Positions 25,707-34,017 of a DNA stretch of 64,000 nt are shown one piece after another. The notes below the pieces were generated by a model that had not been told where the DNA came from, ran no database searches, and worked only from the letters and a program-made list of their open reading frames with translations. The stretch's first letter is position 1. The number at the start of each line of letters is the position of its first letter. The stretch is from an uncultured Desulfovibrio sp. (GTDB taxonomy: Bacteria; Desulfobacterota; Desulfovibrionia; Desulfovibrionales; Desulfovibrionaceae). The stretch lies in assembly GCA_900541395.1 (NCBI GenBank), contig UQJT01000003.1, positions 1 to 64,000 of the forward strand, given 5' to 3'. A program made the translations under genes and the position numbers.

Positions 25707-26489
25707 ATGCCTGTTATAAAGATTGACGCGACCCGCTGCTGCGGCGACGCATTGTGTGTACGTGTATGCCCGGCGGCCTGTCTGCGTATGCGGGGCGACA
25801 AGGCGGCGCCCGTGCCTCTCAGTGGAAACCGCTGCCTTGGATGCGGCCAATGTGTCGCCGTGTGCCCCAAGGCCGCCGTCAGTCTGGACGGCCGGAACCC
25901 CGACGAATTGGTGCAGGCACGGAACGCCGTCACACCCGAGGATTTTTCCATGCTGGCCCGAACGCGCCGTTCCATTCGTGTCTTTCGTCACGCCCCGGTG
26001 CCCCATGAAGCGCTGCTGGCGGCATTGGACTCGGCCCGCTACGCTCCCACGGGAAAGAATCGTCAGGACGTGGAATGGATTGCCGTAGAGGGTGAAGACA
26101 AACTGAAAGCGTTTGTGACACTGGTTATCGACGCCATGCGGGCCATCCCGGGTACGGAACGACTGGTGGCGGCCTTTGAGCAAGGGCAGGATCCCATCCT
26201 TCGCGAAGCGCCCTGCGTGGTGTTCGCCCATGCCTCGGCCGACTACGATCTCAGCGCGGCGGACTGCGCGCTGGCCGTGGGCTATTTTGAATTGGCTCTG
26301 CACAGTATGGGACTGGGCACCTGCTGGGCGGGCTATGCCTTGGGCGTGGCTCGGTGCAGTCCCGAAGTACGGGCGTTTCTTGGCGTGCCGGACGGACGTG
26401 AAGCTTACGGTGGGGTTATGGTGGGATACCCGGCCTTGCGTTATCACCGTATTCCGGACCGCAAACCCGCACGTCTTGCCTGGGTTTGA
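25707..26489 (+). CDS. Ferredoxin-nitroreductase fusion protein
   Basis: A 260-residue protein with a two-cluster ferredoxin domain (residues 1-60) fused to a nitroreductase-like FMN domain (about 80-260). Cluster I has CCGDALCVRVCP, where the usual second cysteine of CxxCxxC is aspartate; cluster II has an intact CLGCGQCVAVCP. The FMN domain shows RRSIRVFR, SARYAPTGKNRQDVEW and the C-terminal GLGTCWAGYA. Such proteins are common in anaerobes and probably reduce quinone-like or nitro compounds; substrate is unknown. The ATG at 25707 is preceded by GAGG at 6 bases. Confidence 0.9.
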   Translation: MPVIKIDATRCCGDALCVRVCPAACLRMRGDKAAPVPLSGNRCLGCGQCVAVCPKAAVSLDGRNPDELVQARNAVTPEDFSMLARTRRSIRVFRHAPVPHEALLAALDSARYAPTGKNRQDVEWIAVEGEDKLKAFVTLVIDAMRAIPGTERLVAAFEQGQDPILREAPCVVFAHASADYDLSAADCALAVGYFELALHSMGLGTCWAGYALGVARCSPEVRAFLGVPDGREAYGGVMVGYPALRYHRIPDRKPARLAWV

Positions 26490-26522
26490 ACCAGTCGGAT
26501 TTTGTCGGAAAGACCGTTTTTT

Positions 26523-26571
26523 CCCCTTTAAACAAAACCGCCCCGTGACGGGGCGGTTTTGTTTAAAGGGG
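26523..26571. terminator. 23-bp perfect bidirectional terminator
   Basis: Arms 26523-26545 and 26549-26571 are perfectly complementary with loop TGA. The GC core is flanked by AAAAC/GTTTTGTTT tracts on both strands, so it can end both the rightward nitroreductase and the leftward degP transcript. Confidence 0.9.
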
Positions 26572-26630
26572 GACGGGAAAACTCTTCCCTTATCGGAAAG
26601 GCGGGGAAGCTTCCCCTAAAGCAACCTTGC

Positions 26631-28043
26631 CTACTTGTTGTCCAAAGGCACGGTGACGAAGAAGCTTTCGCCGCGGCGGTTCACCTGGAGCATGACCGCG
26701 CCGCGTTCACGGCCGTCCTTGCGCACAATGGAGGCCAATTCGTCCACGCTGACAACCGGAGTCAGGTTGGCGGACTGGATCACGTCGCCGGGACGCAGGC
26801 CCGCTTCTTGCGCCGGGCTGCCGGGCTGAACGGACAGGATGACCAGTCCTTCGGTGTTGGCCGGCAACTGCAGGGAACGCGCGTCCTCCTTATTGAGCGG
26901 GCGTATGGTGAGGCCGAGCGAAGTGCCGCCCTCTTCCTGAGCCCCGCCCTGGCTCATACCCTGACTGGCGCGCTCGCCAAGCTTGACTGTGGTGCTGAAT
27001 TCCTTACCGTTGCGGAGCACGGTGATCTTGACGTCTGTGCCGGGCTTGAGATCGGCCACGCTGCGCAGCAGTTCAGTCGAGTTGCGAATATCGTCGCGGC
27101 CGACGCGCACAATAATATCTCCGGCCTTCAGGCCGGCCTTGGCCGCGGGTTCATCAGGCAGGACGGAACCGATGAGCGCCCCCTGTGCGTCCTTGAGTCC
27201 CAAAGCCTTGGCCGCGTTCTCATCGACATCCTGAATGGTCACGCCCAACCAGCCGCGACTGATCTTCTTGCCGCTCTTGAGTTCCTCTACGATGCGGGAA
27301 GCCAGGTTGCTGGGAATGGCGAAGCCGATGCCCTGACCGCTGGCCACGATGGCCGTGTTGATGCCGATGACCTCGCCCGCCATGTTGATCAGCGGACCGC
27401 CGCTGTTGCCGGGGTTGATGGAGGCGTCGGTCTGCAAAAAGTTGTCGAAGGGACCGGCATGGATGTCACGTCCCTTGGCGCTGAGAATGCCTGCCGTCAC
27501 CGAGTTGCTGAGGCCAAAGGGGTTGCCGATGGCCACCACCCATTCGCCTACCTCGGCGGTGTCGGAATTGCCGAAATTCAAAACGGGCAGGTCACGCTTG
27601 GCATCCACTTTGAGCAACGCAATATCGGTTTCGGCGTCGGTACCGACCACGGCGGCCTCAAGAGAATGGGCGCGATCGGAGTCGCCCTCCAGGTTCACGA
27701 ACACCTTGTCCGCGCCTTCAACCACATGATTGTTCGTGACGATATAGCCGTCGCTGGAAATAATAAAGCCCGAGCCCAGCGAACTTTGCTTGCGAGGGCC
27801 CTGGGGTTGCCCCCAGAAGGGGCCGAATTCCTCAAAAAAACGTTCCATACCCGGAGGCATGCCGGGGAAGCCCCCGCCCATGCGGGTCGACACTTCACGC
27901 TCGGTGCTGATGTTTACCACAGCCGGTCCGGCGCTTTTGGCCAGGGGTACGAAGTTGGGGAGAGCGGGCGCCGCTGCGGCTACGGAAACCGTGAGCGCCA
28001 GCGTGGCCATCGTAAACGCCGCTTGGCGAAGAGTTCGTTTCAT
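26631..28043 (-). CDS. degP: Periplasmic serine protease of the DegP/HtrA family
   Basis: A 470-residue Do-type protease and chaperone for misfolded envelope proteins. It has a Sec signal peptide ending near VSVAAAAPA, a trypsin-like domain with the catalytic His in TNNHVVEGAD, Asp in DAETDIALLKVD and Ser in NPGNSGGPL, then two PDZ domains (about residues 255-345 and 365-465, the latter with SVQPGSPAQEAGLRPGDVI). The ATG at 28043 has AGGAG 8 bases upstream; the in-frame extension to 28181 has no signal-like features. A CGTCGG/CCGACG inverted repeat lies upstream at 28081-28097. Confidence 0.94.
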   Translation of the reverse strand: MKRTLRQAAFTMATLALTVSVAAAAPALPNFVPLAKSAGPAVVNISTEREVSTRMGGGFPGMPPGMERFFEEFGPFWGQPQGPRKQSSLGSGFIISSDGYIVTNNHVVEGADKVFVNLEGDSDRAHSLEAAVVGTDAETDIALLKVDAKRDLPVLNFGNSDTAEVGEWVVAIGNPFGLSNSVTAGILSAKGRDIHAGPFDNFLQTDASINPGNSGGPLINMAGEVIGINTAIVASGQGIGFAIPSNLASRIVEELKSGKKISRGWLGVTIQDVDENAAKALGLKDAQGALIGSVLPDEPAAKAGLKAGDIIVRVGRDDIRNSTELLRSVADLKPGTDVKITVLRNGKEFSTTVKLGERASQGMSQGGAQEEGGTSLGLTIRPLNKEDARSLQLPANTEGLVILSVQPGSPAQEAGLRPGDVIQSANLTPVVSVDELASIVRKDGRERGAVMLQVNRRGESFFVTVPLDNK

Positions 28044-28201
28044 GAATGAGCTCCTGAAAATAAAGATAGTGGGGACGGAACGTCGGTCAGGCCGACGCCC
28101 TGCGCTGTGTACAGTTTTAGACCATGCGGCCCGGACGCGCCATTGTAAAAAAGCAGACGGCGCGGCCCGCGTGTGTACCACCCGCCGGGATCTGCGTCTC
28201 C

Positions 28202-28456
28202 TTATTGTCCCGAGCAGCCTTTACCGCCGCAGGCCGTTCCGGGGCATGAGCCGGAAGGGGCGGCCGAACGCGGGGGCATGGGCCGGACAGGCCCGGGTTT
28301 GAAGGGGAACGCGCCCGTTTTGAGGGGGCTGGGCGCGCTGACCTGACGCTCGGTATCGGATGAACCGCAATGAGGACAAACCGGCGTTTCCTCGCCGAAT
28401 ACCAGGTCCTCGAATTCCGTGCGGCAAGCCGGACAATAAAAATCATACATAGGCAT
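28202..28456 (-). CDS. FmdB-type zinc-ribbon protein
   Basis: An 84-residue protein with the FmdB N-terminal signature MYDFYCPACRTEFE and a second CPHCGSSDTER, together giving a CxxC...CxxC zinc ribbon, then a proline/glycine-rich tail with a further cysteine-rich end (SCPGTACGGKGCSGQ). FmdB proteins are putative regulators first linked to formamidase genes in Methylophilus; the role here is unknown. The ATG at 28456 has GGAG 9 bases upstream. Confidence 0.85.
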   Translation of the reverse strand: MPMYDFYCPACRTEFEDLVFGEETPVCPHCGSSDTERQVSAPSPLKTGAFPFKPGPVRPMPPRSAAPSGSCPGTACGGKGCSGQ

Positions 28457-28559
28457 GGGTGTTTCTCCGAGCCGCACAGGTCCCGCATCGGCACTGATGC
28501 GATAAAAAAGCGCGGCCTGGTGCTAGATTAATCACCTTGGATTAAATGGCAAGAGTGGC

Positions 28560-28589
28560 GCGGCTGAAAGGGGCTAGCCGCTTTTTTTT
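28560..28589 (+). terminator. Terminator-like hairpin with no upstream gene
   Basis: GCGGCT (28560-28565) pairs with AGCCGC (28576-28581) and is followed by eight T residues. On the plus strand the nearest upstream sequence is the divergent gap next to fmdB, so this could end a short RNA or attenuate the DUF4390-kinase transcript. The preceding TGCTAGATT (28521-28529) looks like an extended -10 box. Confidence 0.55.
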
Positions 28590-28689
28590 CGGAGTTTGCC
28601 CTGACTTTTCCGTGTCGAAAGCCTGCGGCGCCCTCACTCCCCGTGCCTTGTCAAGGCAGGCTGCTTGTGCCACAAAGAGTTCCGTGAAC

Positions 28690-29295
28690 ATGCTGCGTCG
28701 TATCTTTTTCTGGGCCGGACTCGCCGTCCTGCTTCTCCCCGTTCCGCTCCACGCCGGAGGCGACGCGGCTTTTCTCCTCAATTCCCTCAGCGTGGTGATT
28801 CAGAATGGAAGCGCCCGTCTGGAAGCAGCCGTTACAGTCAGCGACGCCGCGCCCATCCGGGCCAATCTGCGGGACGGCGCGGCTCTCAATCTGAGCCTGG
28901 ACGTGCTGGTGGAAATGCCGCGTCTGGTTCTGCCGTCCAAAACCGTGGCGGAATGCCATATTCTGTATCAAATTCGGTTCGACCCCCTTACACGGGAATA
29001 CGTGCTGCTGCGCGACGCCGCCCCCCCTCTGCGCCACCGCAGCCTGGAACTGCTGCTGAACGCCGTGCTGGGCGACGCGGTCATTCCTCTGTCCCCCACC
29101 ATCCCCCTGACGCCGGGTGAAAACTACCAGGTCGCGCTGACTCTATCCCTGCGCCACGCCCATGTCCCTCCCTGGCTGGAAAAAGCTTTGTTCTTCTGGT
29201 CTTGGGACGTGCTCGCCCCGGCCACCTTCACCCTGGATTTCCAGTATGAAACGATTCCGGCTTCCGATGCCGGGCAAAGGCAATCCCATGCCTGA
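28690..29295 (+). CDS. DUF4390 secreted protein
   Basis: A 201-residue protein with a clear signal peptide (MLRRIFFWAGLAVLLLPVP, cleavage after LHA). The mature part matches DUF4390: it is beta-rich, with the pattern WSWDVLAPATFTLDFQYE near the end. In delta-proteobacteria DUF4390 genes typically precede an NtrY-type kinase, as here. It probably acts in the periplasm, perhaps modulating the kinase sensor. The kinase start overlaps its 3' end by 8 bases, so the two are translationally linked. Confidence 0.82.
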   Translation: MLRRIFFWAGLAVLLLPVPLHAGGDAAFLLNSLSVVIQNGSARLEAAVTVSDAAPIRANLRDGAALNLSLDVLVEMPRLVLPSKTVAECHILYQIRFDPLTREYVLLRDAAPPLRHRSLELLLNAVLGDAVIPLSPTIPLTPGENYQVALTLSLRHAHVPPWLEKALFFWSWDVLAPATFTLDFQYETIPASDAGQRQSHA

Positions 29296-31561
29296 GTCTC
29301 CAGCCCGCGACGCCGCCGCTTCGAGTTACTCGGTCGATCCGGCCGCCGCCCGCCGCCGCGAGCGCAAACGCCGCCGCTGGGAGATGACGGCGGCTGTCGT
29401 GCTTATTCTGATGGTGGTGCTCGGCACTTGGGGCCAGTTGGCCTATTTCGGCACCGACTCCTGGATGTTCATCGGACTGCTCAACGTCAACGCCATCCTG
29501 ATGCTGGTGGTGTTGTTCCTGGTGGCGCGCAACGTGGTCAAGCTGCTGCTGGAACGACGGCGCAAGATATTCGGCGCGCGTCTGCGCACTCGGCTGGTGC
29601 TGGCCTTTATCTCCATCTCGCTGGTGCCGGTGCTTATCATGTTCCTGTCCGCCAACCGCGTGCTGACCACCAGCGTGGACTACTGGTTCACCAGCCAAGT
29701 GGAAAATTCCATGCAGGCGGCCTTGGAAGTGGGGCGAAGTTTCTACAATTCGGCAGCGGGCAGACTGCGCGCCAATGCGGCCCTGTTGTTGGAGGACATC
29801 CGGCAGCTTCCGCTGGACAGTCCGGATCTGGACGACCTGCTGGAACGTCACCGCCGCGAAAACGGATTGATGCTGGTGGGCTTTATCCAACGCCTTCCGA
29901 CGGACCCTCCGTCCTACACGGAAAAACTCTGGCATGCCCAACCGGATTTCGTCCCCATCTGGAGCAAGGTGCGCCAGGGGGTGAACTGGGACAACGTAAC
30001 CCGCACCGGTTTTGAATCCATGCTATGGGCCGACCCCAGCGGAGATTACGTGATCTGCGCCCTGCCGGTGCCCGACTCCAGCGGCGTTTATCTGGTCAGC
30101 GCCGAATCCATTGGACGCGGCCTTCTGGCGCAACTGGACCGCATCAGCCAAGGGTTTGAGGAGTACACGCAGCTTAAAAGCCTAAAGAAACCCTTGAAGG
30201 TTTCTTTTACCCTTATTCTCGGCCTGCTCAGTCTAATCGTGGTGTTTGGGGCGGTGTGGGTGGCTTTTCGTCTGTCGCGCGAACTCATCGAACCCATTCT
30301 GGCTCTGTCGCGCGGCACGGCCCAGGTGGCGAGGGGCGAACTGGACTTTCAGCTTCAGGACGCAGGTAAGGACGAACTGGGGCAGTTGGTGGATTCCTTC
30401 AACCGTATGGCGGCCGATGTGCGCGAAAGCCGCGAGCACCAAAACCGGCTCAACGCCTTGTTGGAAGAGCGTAGCCGGGTCTTGGAGGAACGCACCCGCT
30501 ATATTGAAACAGTGCTGGAAAACATCGCCACCGGCGTGGTCACGCTGGACGCCGAGGGGCGAATTCTGACCATGAACAAAGCGGCCTGCACCATTTTCGC
30601 CACCACGGCCCGCCAGTGGGAAGGCCGTAATCCCGCCGTTTTTCTCCAGCCCGAATACGCGGGCCTGTTGACCATGATGTACGAACATCTGCGCCGGCAC
30701 CCCGAACATCCCTGGCAGCAGGGGCTGGAATTCGTACGACGCGGACGCCACTGGAAATTGCTGGTGCATGCCGTGGCCCTGCCCGCCGGCGGCGAAGACG
30801 CCTCGGCCGACGATCTGGGCAGTGTAGTGGCTGTTATCGAGGACATTACCGAGCTGGCCCGCATGCAACGCTTCGCGGCATGGCGCGAGGTGGCCCGGCG
30901 CATCGCCCATGAAATCAAAAACCCGCTCACGCCCATCAAGCTTTCGGCCCAGCGGTTGGAACGCAAATTTTCCGAAGCGGTCAGCGATCCCGCCTTTTCC
31001 CAGTGTACGGGGCTTATCGTGCGCGAGGTGGAACGCATGCAAAATATGGTGACCGAATTTTCCTCCTTCGCGTCGTTGCCCGAGGTATCGCTTGTACCGG
31101 GCAACCCCGCTCCATTGCTGGAAGAACTGGCGACCATGTTTCGAGCCAGTCATTCCGGCATCCGGTGGGAAACGGATATCCGCCCTCCCCTGCCTGATAT
31201 CCGGCTCGACCCCGAAGCTCTGCATCGAGCGCTCCTGAATGTGCTCGGCAACGCTGCCGAGGCGTTGGAAGAAGCGCATCCTCCCAGGGGCGAAGGTGGC
31301 CGCGTGTTCGTCCGGGCCTGGTTGACCGCGCCGGGCGGCCCCTTGGTAATAGAGGTGGAGGACAACGGACCCGGCTTACCGGACGAAGACGCCTCGCGCC
31401 TGTTCGAACCGTATTATTCCCGCAAACGCGGAGGCACCGGCCTCGGGCTGGCCATTGTGCGCTCCATCATTCAGGATCATGGGGCCACGGTCTGCGCCGC
31501 CGGAGCCCCTGAGGGGGGCACCGTCATCCGTATGGAATTTCCCGTGCCGGAACACGGTTAA
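29288..31561 (+). CDS. NtrY-like sensor histidine kinase
   Basis: A 757-residue membrane kinase. After a basic N-terminal segment come two or three transmembrane helices (about residues 35-115), a third near 100-125, an extracytoplasmic region (about 130-290), another helix near 305-325, a HAMP linker, a PAS domain (about 400-510), then HisKA with the phospho-accepting histidine in RRIAHEIKNPLTPIK, and HATPase with NVLGNAAEAL, VEDNGPGLPDE and GGTGLGLAIV. This is the NtrY layout. No NtrX-type response regulator follows; the next gene is tilS on the other strand. The start at 29288 has AAAGG upstream. Stop codons of this gene and tilS overlap. Confidence 0.9.
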   Translation: MPESPARDAAASSYSVDPAAARRRERKRRRWEMTAAVVLILMVVLGTWGQLAYFGTDSWMFIGLLNVNAILMLVVLFLVARNVVKLLLERRRKIFGARLRTRLVLAFISISLVPVLIMFLSANRVLTTSVDYWFTSQVENSMQAALEVGRSFYNSAAGRLRANAALLLEDIRQLPLDSPDLDDLLERHRRENGLMLVGFIQRLPTDPPSYTEKLWHAQPDFVPIWSKVRQGVNWDNVTRTGFESMLWADPSGDYVICALPVPDSSGVYLVSAESIGRGLLAQLDRISQGFEEYTQLKSLKKPLKVSFTLILGLLSLIVVFGAVWVAFRLSRELIEPILALSRGTAQVARGELDFQLQDAGKDELGQLVDSFNRMAADVRESREHQNRLNALLEERSRVLEERTRYIETVLENIATGVVTLDAEGRILTMNKAACTIFATTARQWEGRNPAVFLQPEYAGLLTMMYEHLRRHPEHPWQQGLEFVRRGRHWKLLVHAVALPAGGEDASADDLGSVVAVIEDITELARMQRFAAWREVARRIAHEIKNPLTPIKLSAQRLERKFSEAVSDPAFSQCTGLIVREVERMQNMVTEFSSFASLPEVSLVPGNPAPLLEELATMFRASHSGIRWETDIRPPLPDIRLDPEALHRALLNVLGNAAEALEEAHPPRGEGGRVFVRAWLTAPGGPLVIEVEDNGPGLPDEDASRLFEPYYSRKRGGTGLGLAIVRSIIQDHGATVCAAGAPEGGTVIRMEFPVPEHG

Positions 31562-32700
31562 TCCGTCTTCCCCCGTTCCCCGAACCCCGCGCTTTGTTTC
31601 GCGCCGTTCCGACGTTTCAGCCCGCAACGAAGCGCCTTGTCCCTCGTATCGTCCGAACAAAACAGAACACCCCGTGCGTCCAATTCGGCGCGCACGCCGC
31701 CGGGGAATTGAAAAACCCGGCCGTGTCGGCGCTGTTCCCATGCGTCGTCCAGGGCGAACAGAGCGGATGAGCGGACCTGCCCCTTGCCCAGACGGCGCAC
31801 GGCCTCCACATAGGCCCTCAGCCGCCCTGGCCGCGGCAATGCGGCCAGGGCGGCACGGCGCAAAAAAACCCCCTCCGACCTGAACTCCGGAACGGAAAAG
31901 ACCATCTCTCGCCAATACTCCTCATCCATACGGGCGACGCGCCACAGAGATCGCGTTACATCATACAGATCAGGATTTTCCGCCAACAACAAGGGCAACA
32001 CGTCCAGACGCATGCGGTTGCGGCGGAAATCCCGTTCCTCATTGGATGCGTCTTCCCGCCAAGGCAGGCCCTGGCGTTCCAAAAGGGCCCGTAACCGCGC
32101 TTTTTCCACCAGTAAGAGAGGCCGCAACACCCGCCCTTTCCCGTCCGCCCCCAACAACCCGCAAGGTCCGCCCACACCGGGCATGCCGCCCAACCCCGGC
32201 CACGACGCGCCCCGCGTCAGACGCAGGAGCACATCCTCGGCCAAATCGCCCACATGGTGGGCGGTGACGATCCAATGGGCGCCCACATCCTGCCGAACTT
32301 CCTCCAGAAACGCATAGCGGGCCCGGCGCCCGGCATCCTCCAATCCCGTTCGGGCGCTTCGGACCGCCACTTCACAACGCCGAAGGCGGAACGGTACTTC
32401 CAGACGGCGACATAGCTCACGGGCGGCCTCGGCGTCTTGACCGCTTTCGGCCCGCAGGCCGTGATCAAGATGGGCGGCGGTCAAAGAAAAATTCAGGCGC
32501 TGACGCAGCGCGCTCAATATGAGCAACAGCGCCGTGGAATCCAAACCGGCCGACAGGGCGACCACCAAACCCGCGCCGCGCCAGTCCACACCTAGTTCAC
32601 GCGTGACAAAGCGATGGATGGACAGGGCCAAGCGAGCGTCGGCCGGAGCCAGGTCTTTAAGGGTCGTCGGAGACGAGCCAACTGAGTTTGCTTCGTTCAT
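31558..32700 (-). CDS. tilS: tRNA(Ile)-lysidine synthase TilS
   Basis: TilS modifies C34 of the CAU-anticodon tRNA-Ile to lysidine so that it reads AUA. The 380-residue protein has the PP-loop as LSAGLDSTALL (the canonical second glycine is alanine) and the family motif AHHVGDLAEDVLLRLTRG; NRMRLDVLPLL follows in the middle. The C-terminal domain is short compared with E. coli TilS (432 aa). It starts at an ATG overlapping the upstream glycosyltransferase stop. Its stop overlaps the stop of the convergent kinase gene within TTAA. Confidence 0.92.
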   Translation of the reverse strand: MNEANSVGSSPTTLKDLAPADARLALSIHRFVTRELGVDWRGAGLVVALSAGLDSTALLLILSALRQRLNFSLTAAHLDHGLRAESGQDAEAARELCRRLEVPFRLRRCEVAVRSARTGLEDAGRRARYAFLEEVRQDVGAHWIVTAHHVGDLAEDVLLRLTRGASWPGLGGMPGVGGPCGLLGADGKGRVLRPLLLVEKARLRALLERQGLPWREDASNEERDFRRNRMRLDVLPLLLAENPDLYDVTRSLWRVARMDEEYWREMVFSVPEFRSEGVFLRRAALAALPRPGRLRAYVEAVRRLGKGQVRSSALFALDDAWEQRRHGRVFQFPGGVRAELDARGVLFCSDDTRDKALRCGLKRRNGAKQSAGFGERGKTD

Positions 32701-34013
32701 GAGCCCGAGGAACCGTATTGCTTCCGCCATTCATCCAAAAACAACAAGCTGGTTTCCAGGCTGCCCAGTACTCCGCTTTCCTGCCGCAGGCGGGTTACCA
32801 CATCCGAGAAAGCGGCCTGGGGCGGCAGATCCAGACGTCGCAACAGAGCAGCCAGTTCGGTCCGCAGAGCTTCGGGAATATCCGGCGGCCAGTCGGCGGT
32901 CGGACGTGGAGCGGGCCACCCCGATCGCCGCGCTCGGATAAAGTCGAGCATGGCGGTCATGCGCCGGATGTAGGTATGGTCGGCCAACACCCGGGCCCGC
33001 GCCCGGCGGGCCATCGCCTCCCGTTCCTCGGGGTGAACCAGGTAGTGGGTCAATCCTCGTTCCAAACCTTCCCAATCGGAAAACACGGCCAGTTCCGCGG
33101 CGGGGTCCGGCGCGCCCGCCCCCGCGCACACGCTTTCGTCCACCCGGAACAGTTCTCCCAACAACGAGCGTCTGTCCACCAGTTGAAACGCCCCCATGGC
33201 GGCGATCTCGAAAGTTCGCGGATTGACGAAGTCTCCGCCGGACACGGCCTTGTCCGCACGCACGCTGGAATGTAAGTTAAGATTGACGCGGGTGGCGTTG
33301 TACACCCGCACCGAATCCTCGGGCGACACGCGGGCTCCGCCCCGCTGCACAAGCGGGGCCAGCACGGCGTCGCCGTCCCAGTCCGATCCCCATATTTTAA
33401 AATTACGCCCGGCCAGGGCGCGAAAGGCCGCCCGCCGGTTGGGATAGCCCGCCCCCAGGAAAGCCAGGTCCGCCCCGTAGCGGGCGCGCTCGGCCGCCGT
33501 CAGCTCCAAAGGTCGGTGGAAGGACGGCAAGGCCGCCAGGGGCAGATAGCACGCGTTTTCCACGCCCGTTTCGCGCAACAGGCTCAAAAACGGCTCTTTC
33601 TGAATGACAAAGAAAAAATCATAGAGAGGAGCAAAACTGCGCCAATAAGTAAACAGCGCGTAATCCTCCACAAACCACATGGCCGTGGGCACGCCGTCCG
33701 CCCGCAAGCGACGCAGAGTCTGGCGGCCGAGAGGAGCCTGCGCCAGGGCCAGCACCAGATCCGGGGCGAAACTTTCCGCCTTGGCGTATACGGCTTGCGA
33801 AAGCGTATTGAGAAAGGCGGTCTCCAACTGGGCCAGACGTTCCCCGCTTATGCGCAGTCCACGCAGGGCAACGTGGGCCTGATGAAAGGCCGGAGCGTCA
33901 AATTCCTCCACCAGATGCCCCAGATCGCGCAAAGCCTGGGCGCAGTAGCGACCTATGGGCAGGGAACCGCCATACAGCGGCAGGACGACGAGAATGCGAA
34001 GAGGGGTGTTCAT
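32697..34013 (-). CDS. CgeB-like glycosyltransferase
   Basis: A 438-residue GT-B-fold protein. The N-terminal half contains RILVVLPLYGGSLPIGRYCAQAL and FAPDLVLALAQAPL; the C-terminal half has DLAFLGAGYPNRRAAF, NLNLHSSVR and the nucleotide-sugar-binding-like stretch NPRTFEIAAMGAFQL, which together match the CgeB/DUF3880 glycosyltransferase group. Targets in Desulfovibrionaceae are unproven but such genes often sit with LPS or flagellin glycosylation genes. It follows a GT9 gene by four bases and overlaps tilS by four. Confidence 0.82.
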   Translation of the reverse strand: MNTPLRILVVLPLYGGSLPIGRYCAQALRDLGHLVEEFDAPAFHQAHVALRGLRISGERLAQLETAFLNTLSQAVYAKAESFAPDLVLALAQAPLGRQTLRRLRADGVPTAMWFVEDYALFTYWRSFAPLYDFFFVIQKEPFLSLLRETGVENACYLPLAALPSFHRPLELTAAERARYGADLAFLGAGYPNRRAAFRALAGRNFKIWGSDWDGDAVLAPLVQRGGARVSPEDSVRVYNATRVNLNLHSSVRADKAVSGGDFVNPRTFEIAAMGAFQLVDRRSLLGELFRVDESVCAGAGAPDPAAELAVFSDWEGLERGLTHYLVHPEEREAMARRARARVLADHTYIRRMTAMLDFIRARRSGWPAPRPTADWPPDIPEALRTELAALLRRLDLPPQAAFSDVVTRLRQESGVLGSLETSLLFLDEWRKQYGSSGS

Positions 34014-34017
34014 AGCG

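Noticed and set aside
26559-28049. 496-codon plus-strand frame opposite degP
   Set aside because: Shadow frame; degP has signal peptide, catalytic triad and PDZ domains on the other strand.
28546-28689. 48-residue N-terminal extension of the DUF4390 protein
   Set aside because: The signal peptide begins at 28690, and the extension contains a terminator-like hairpin.
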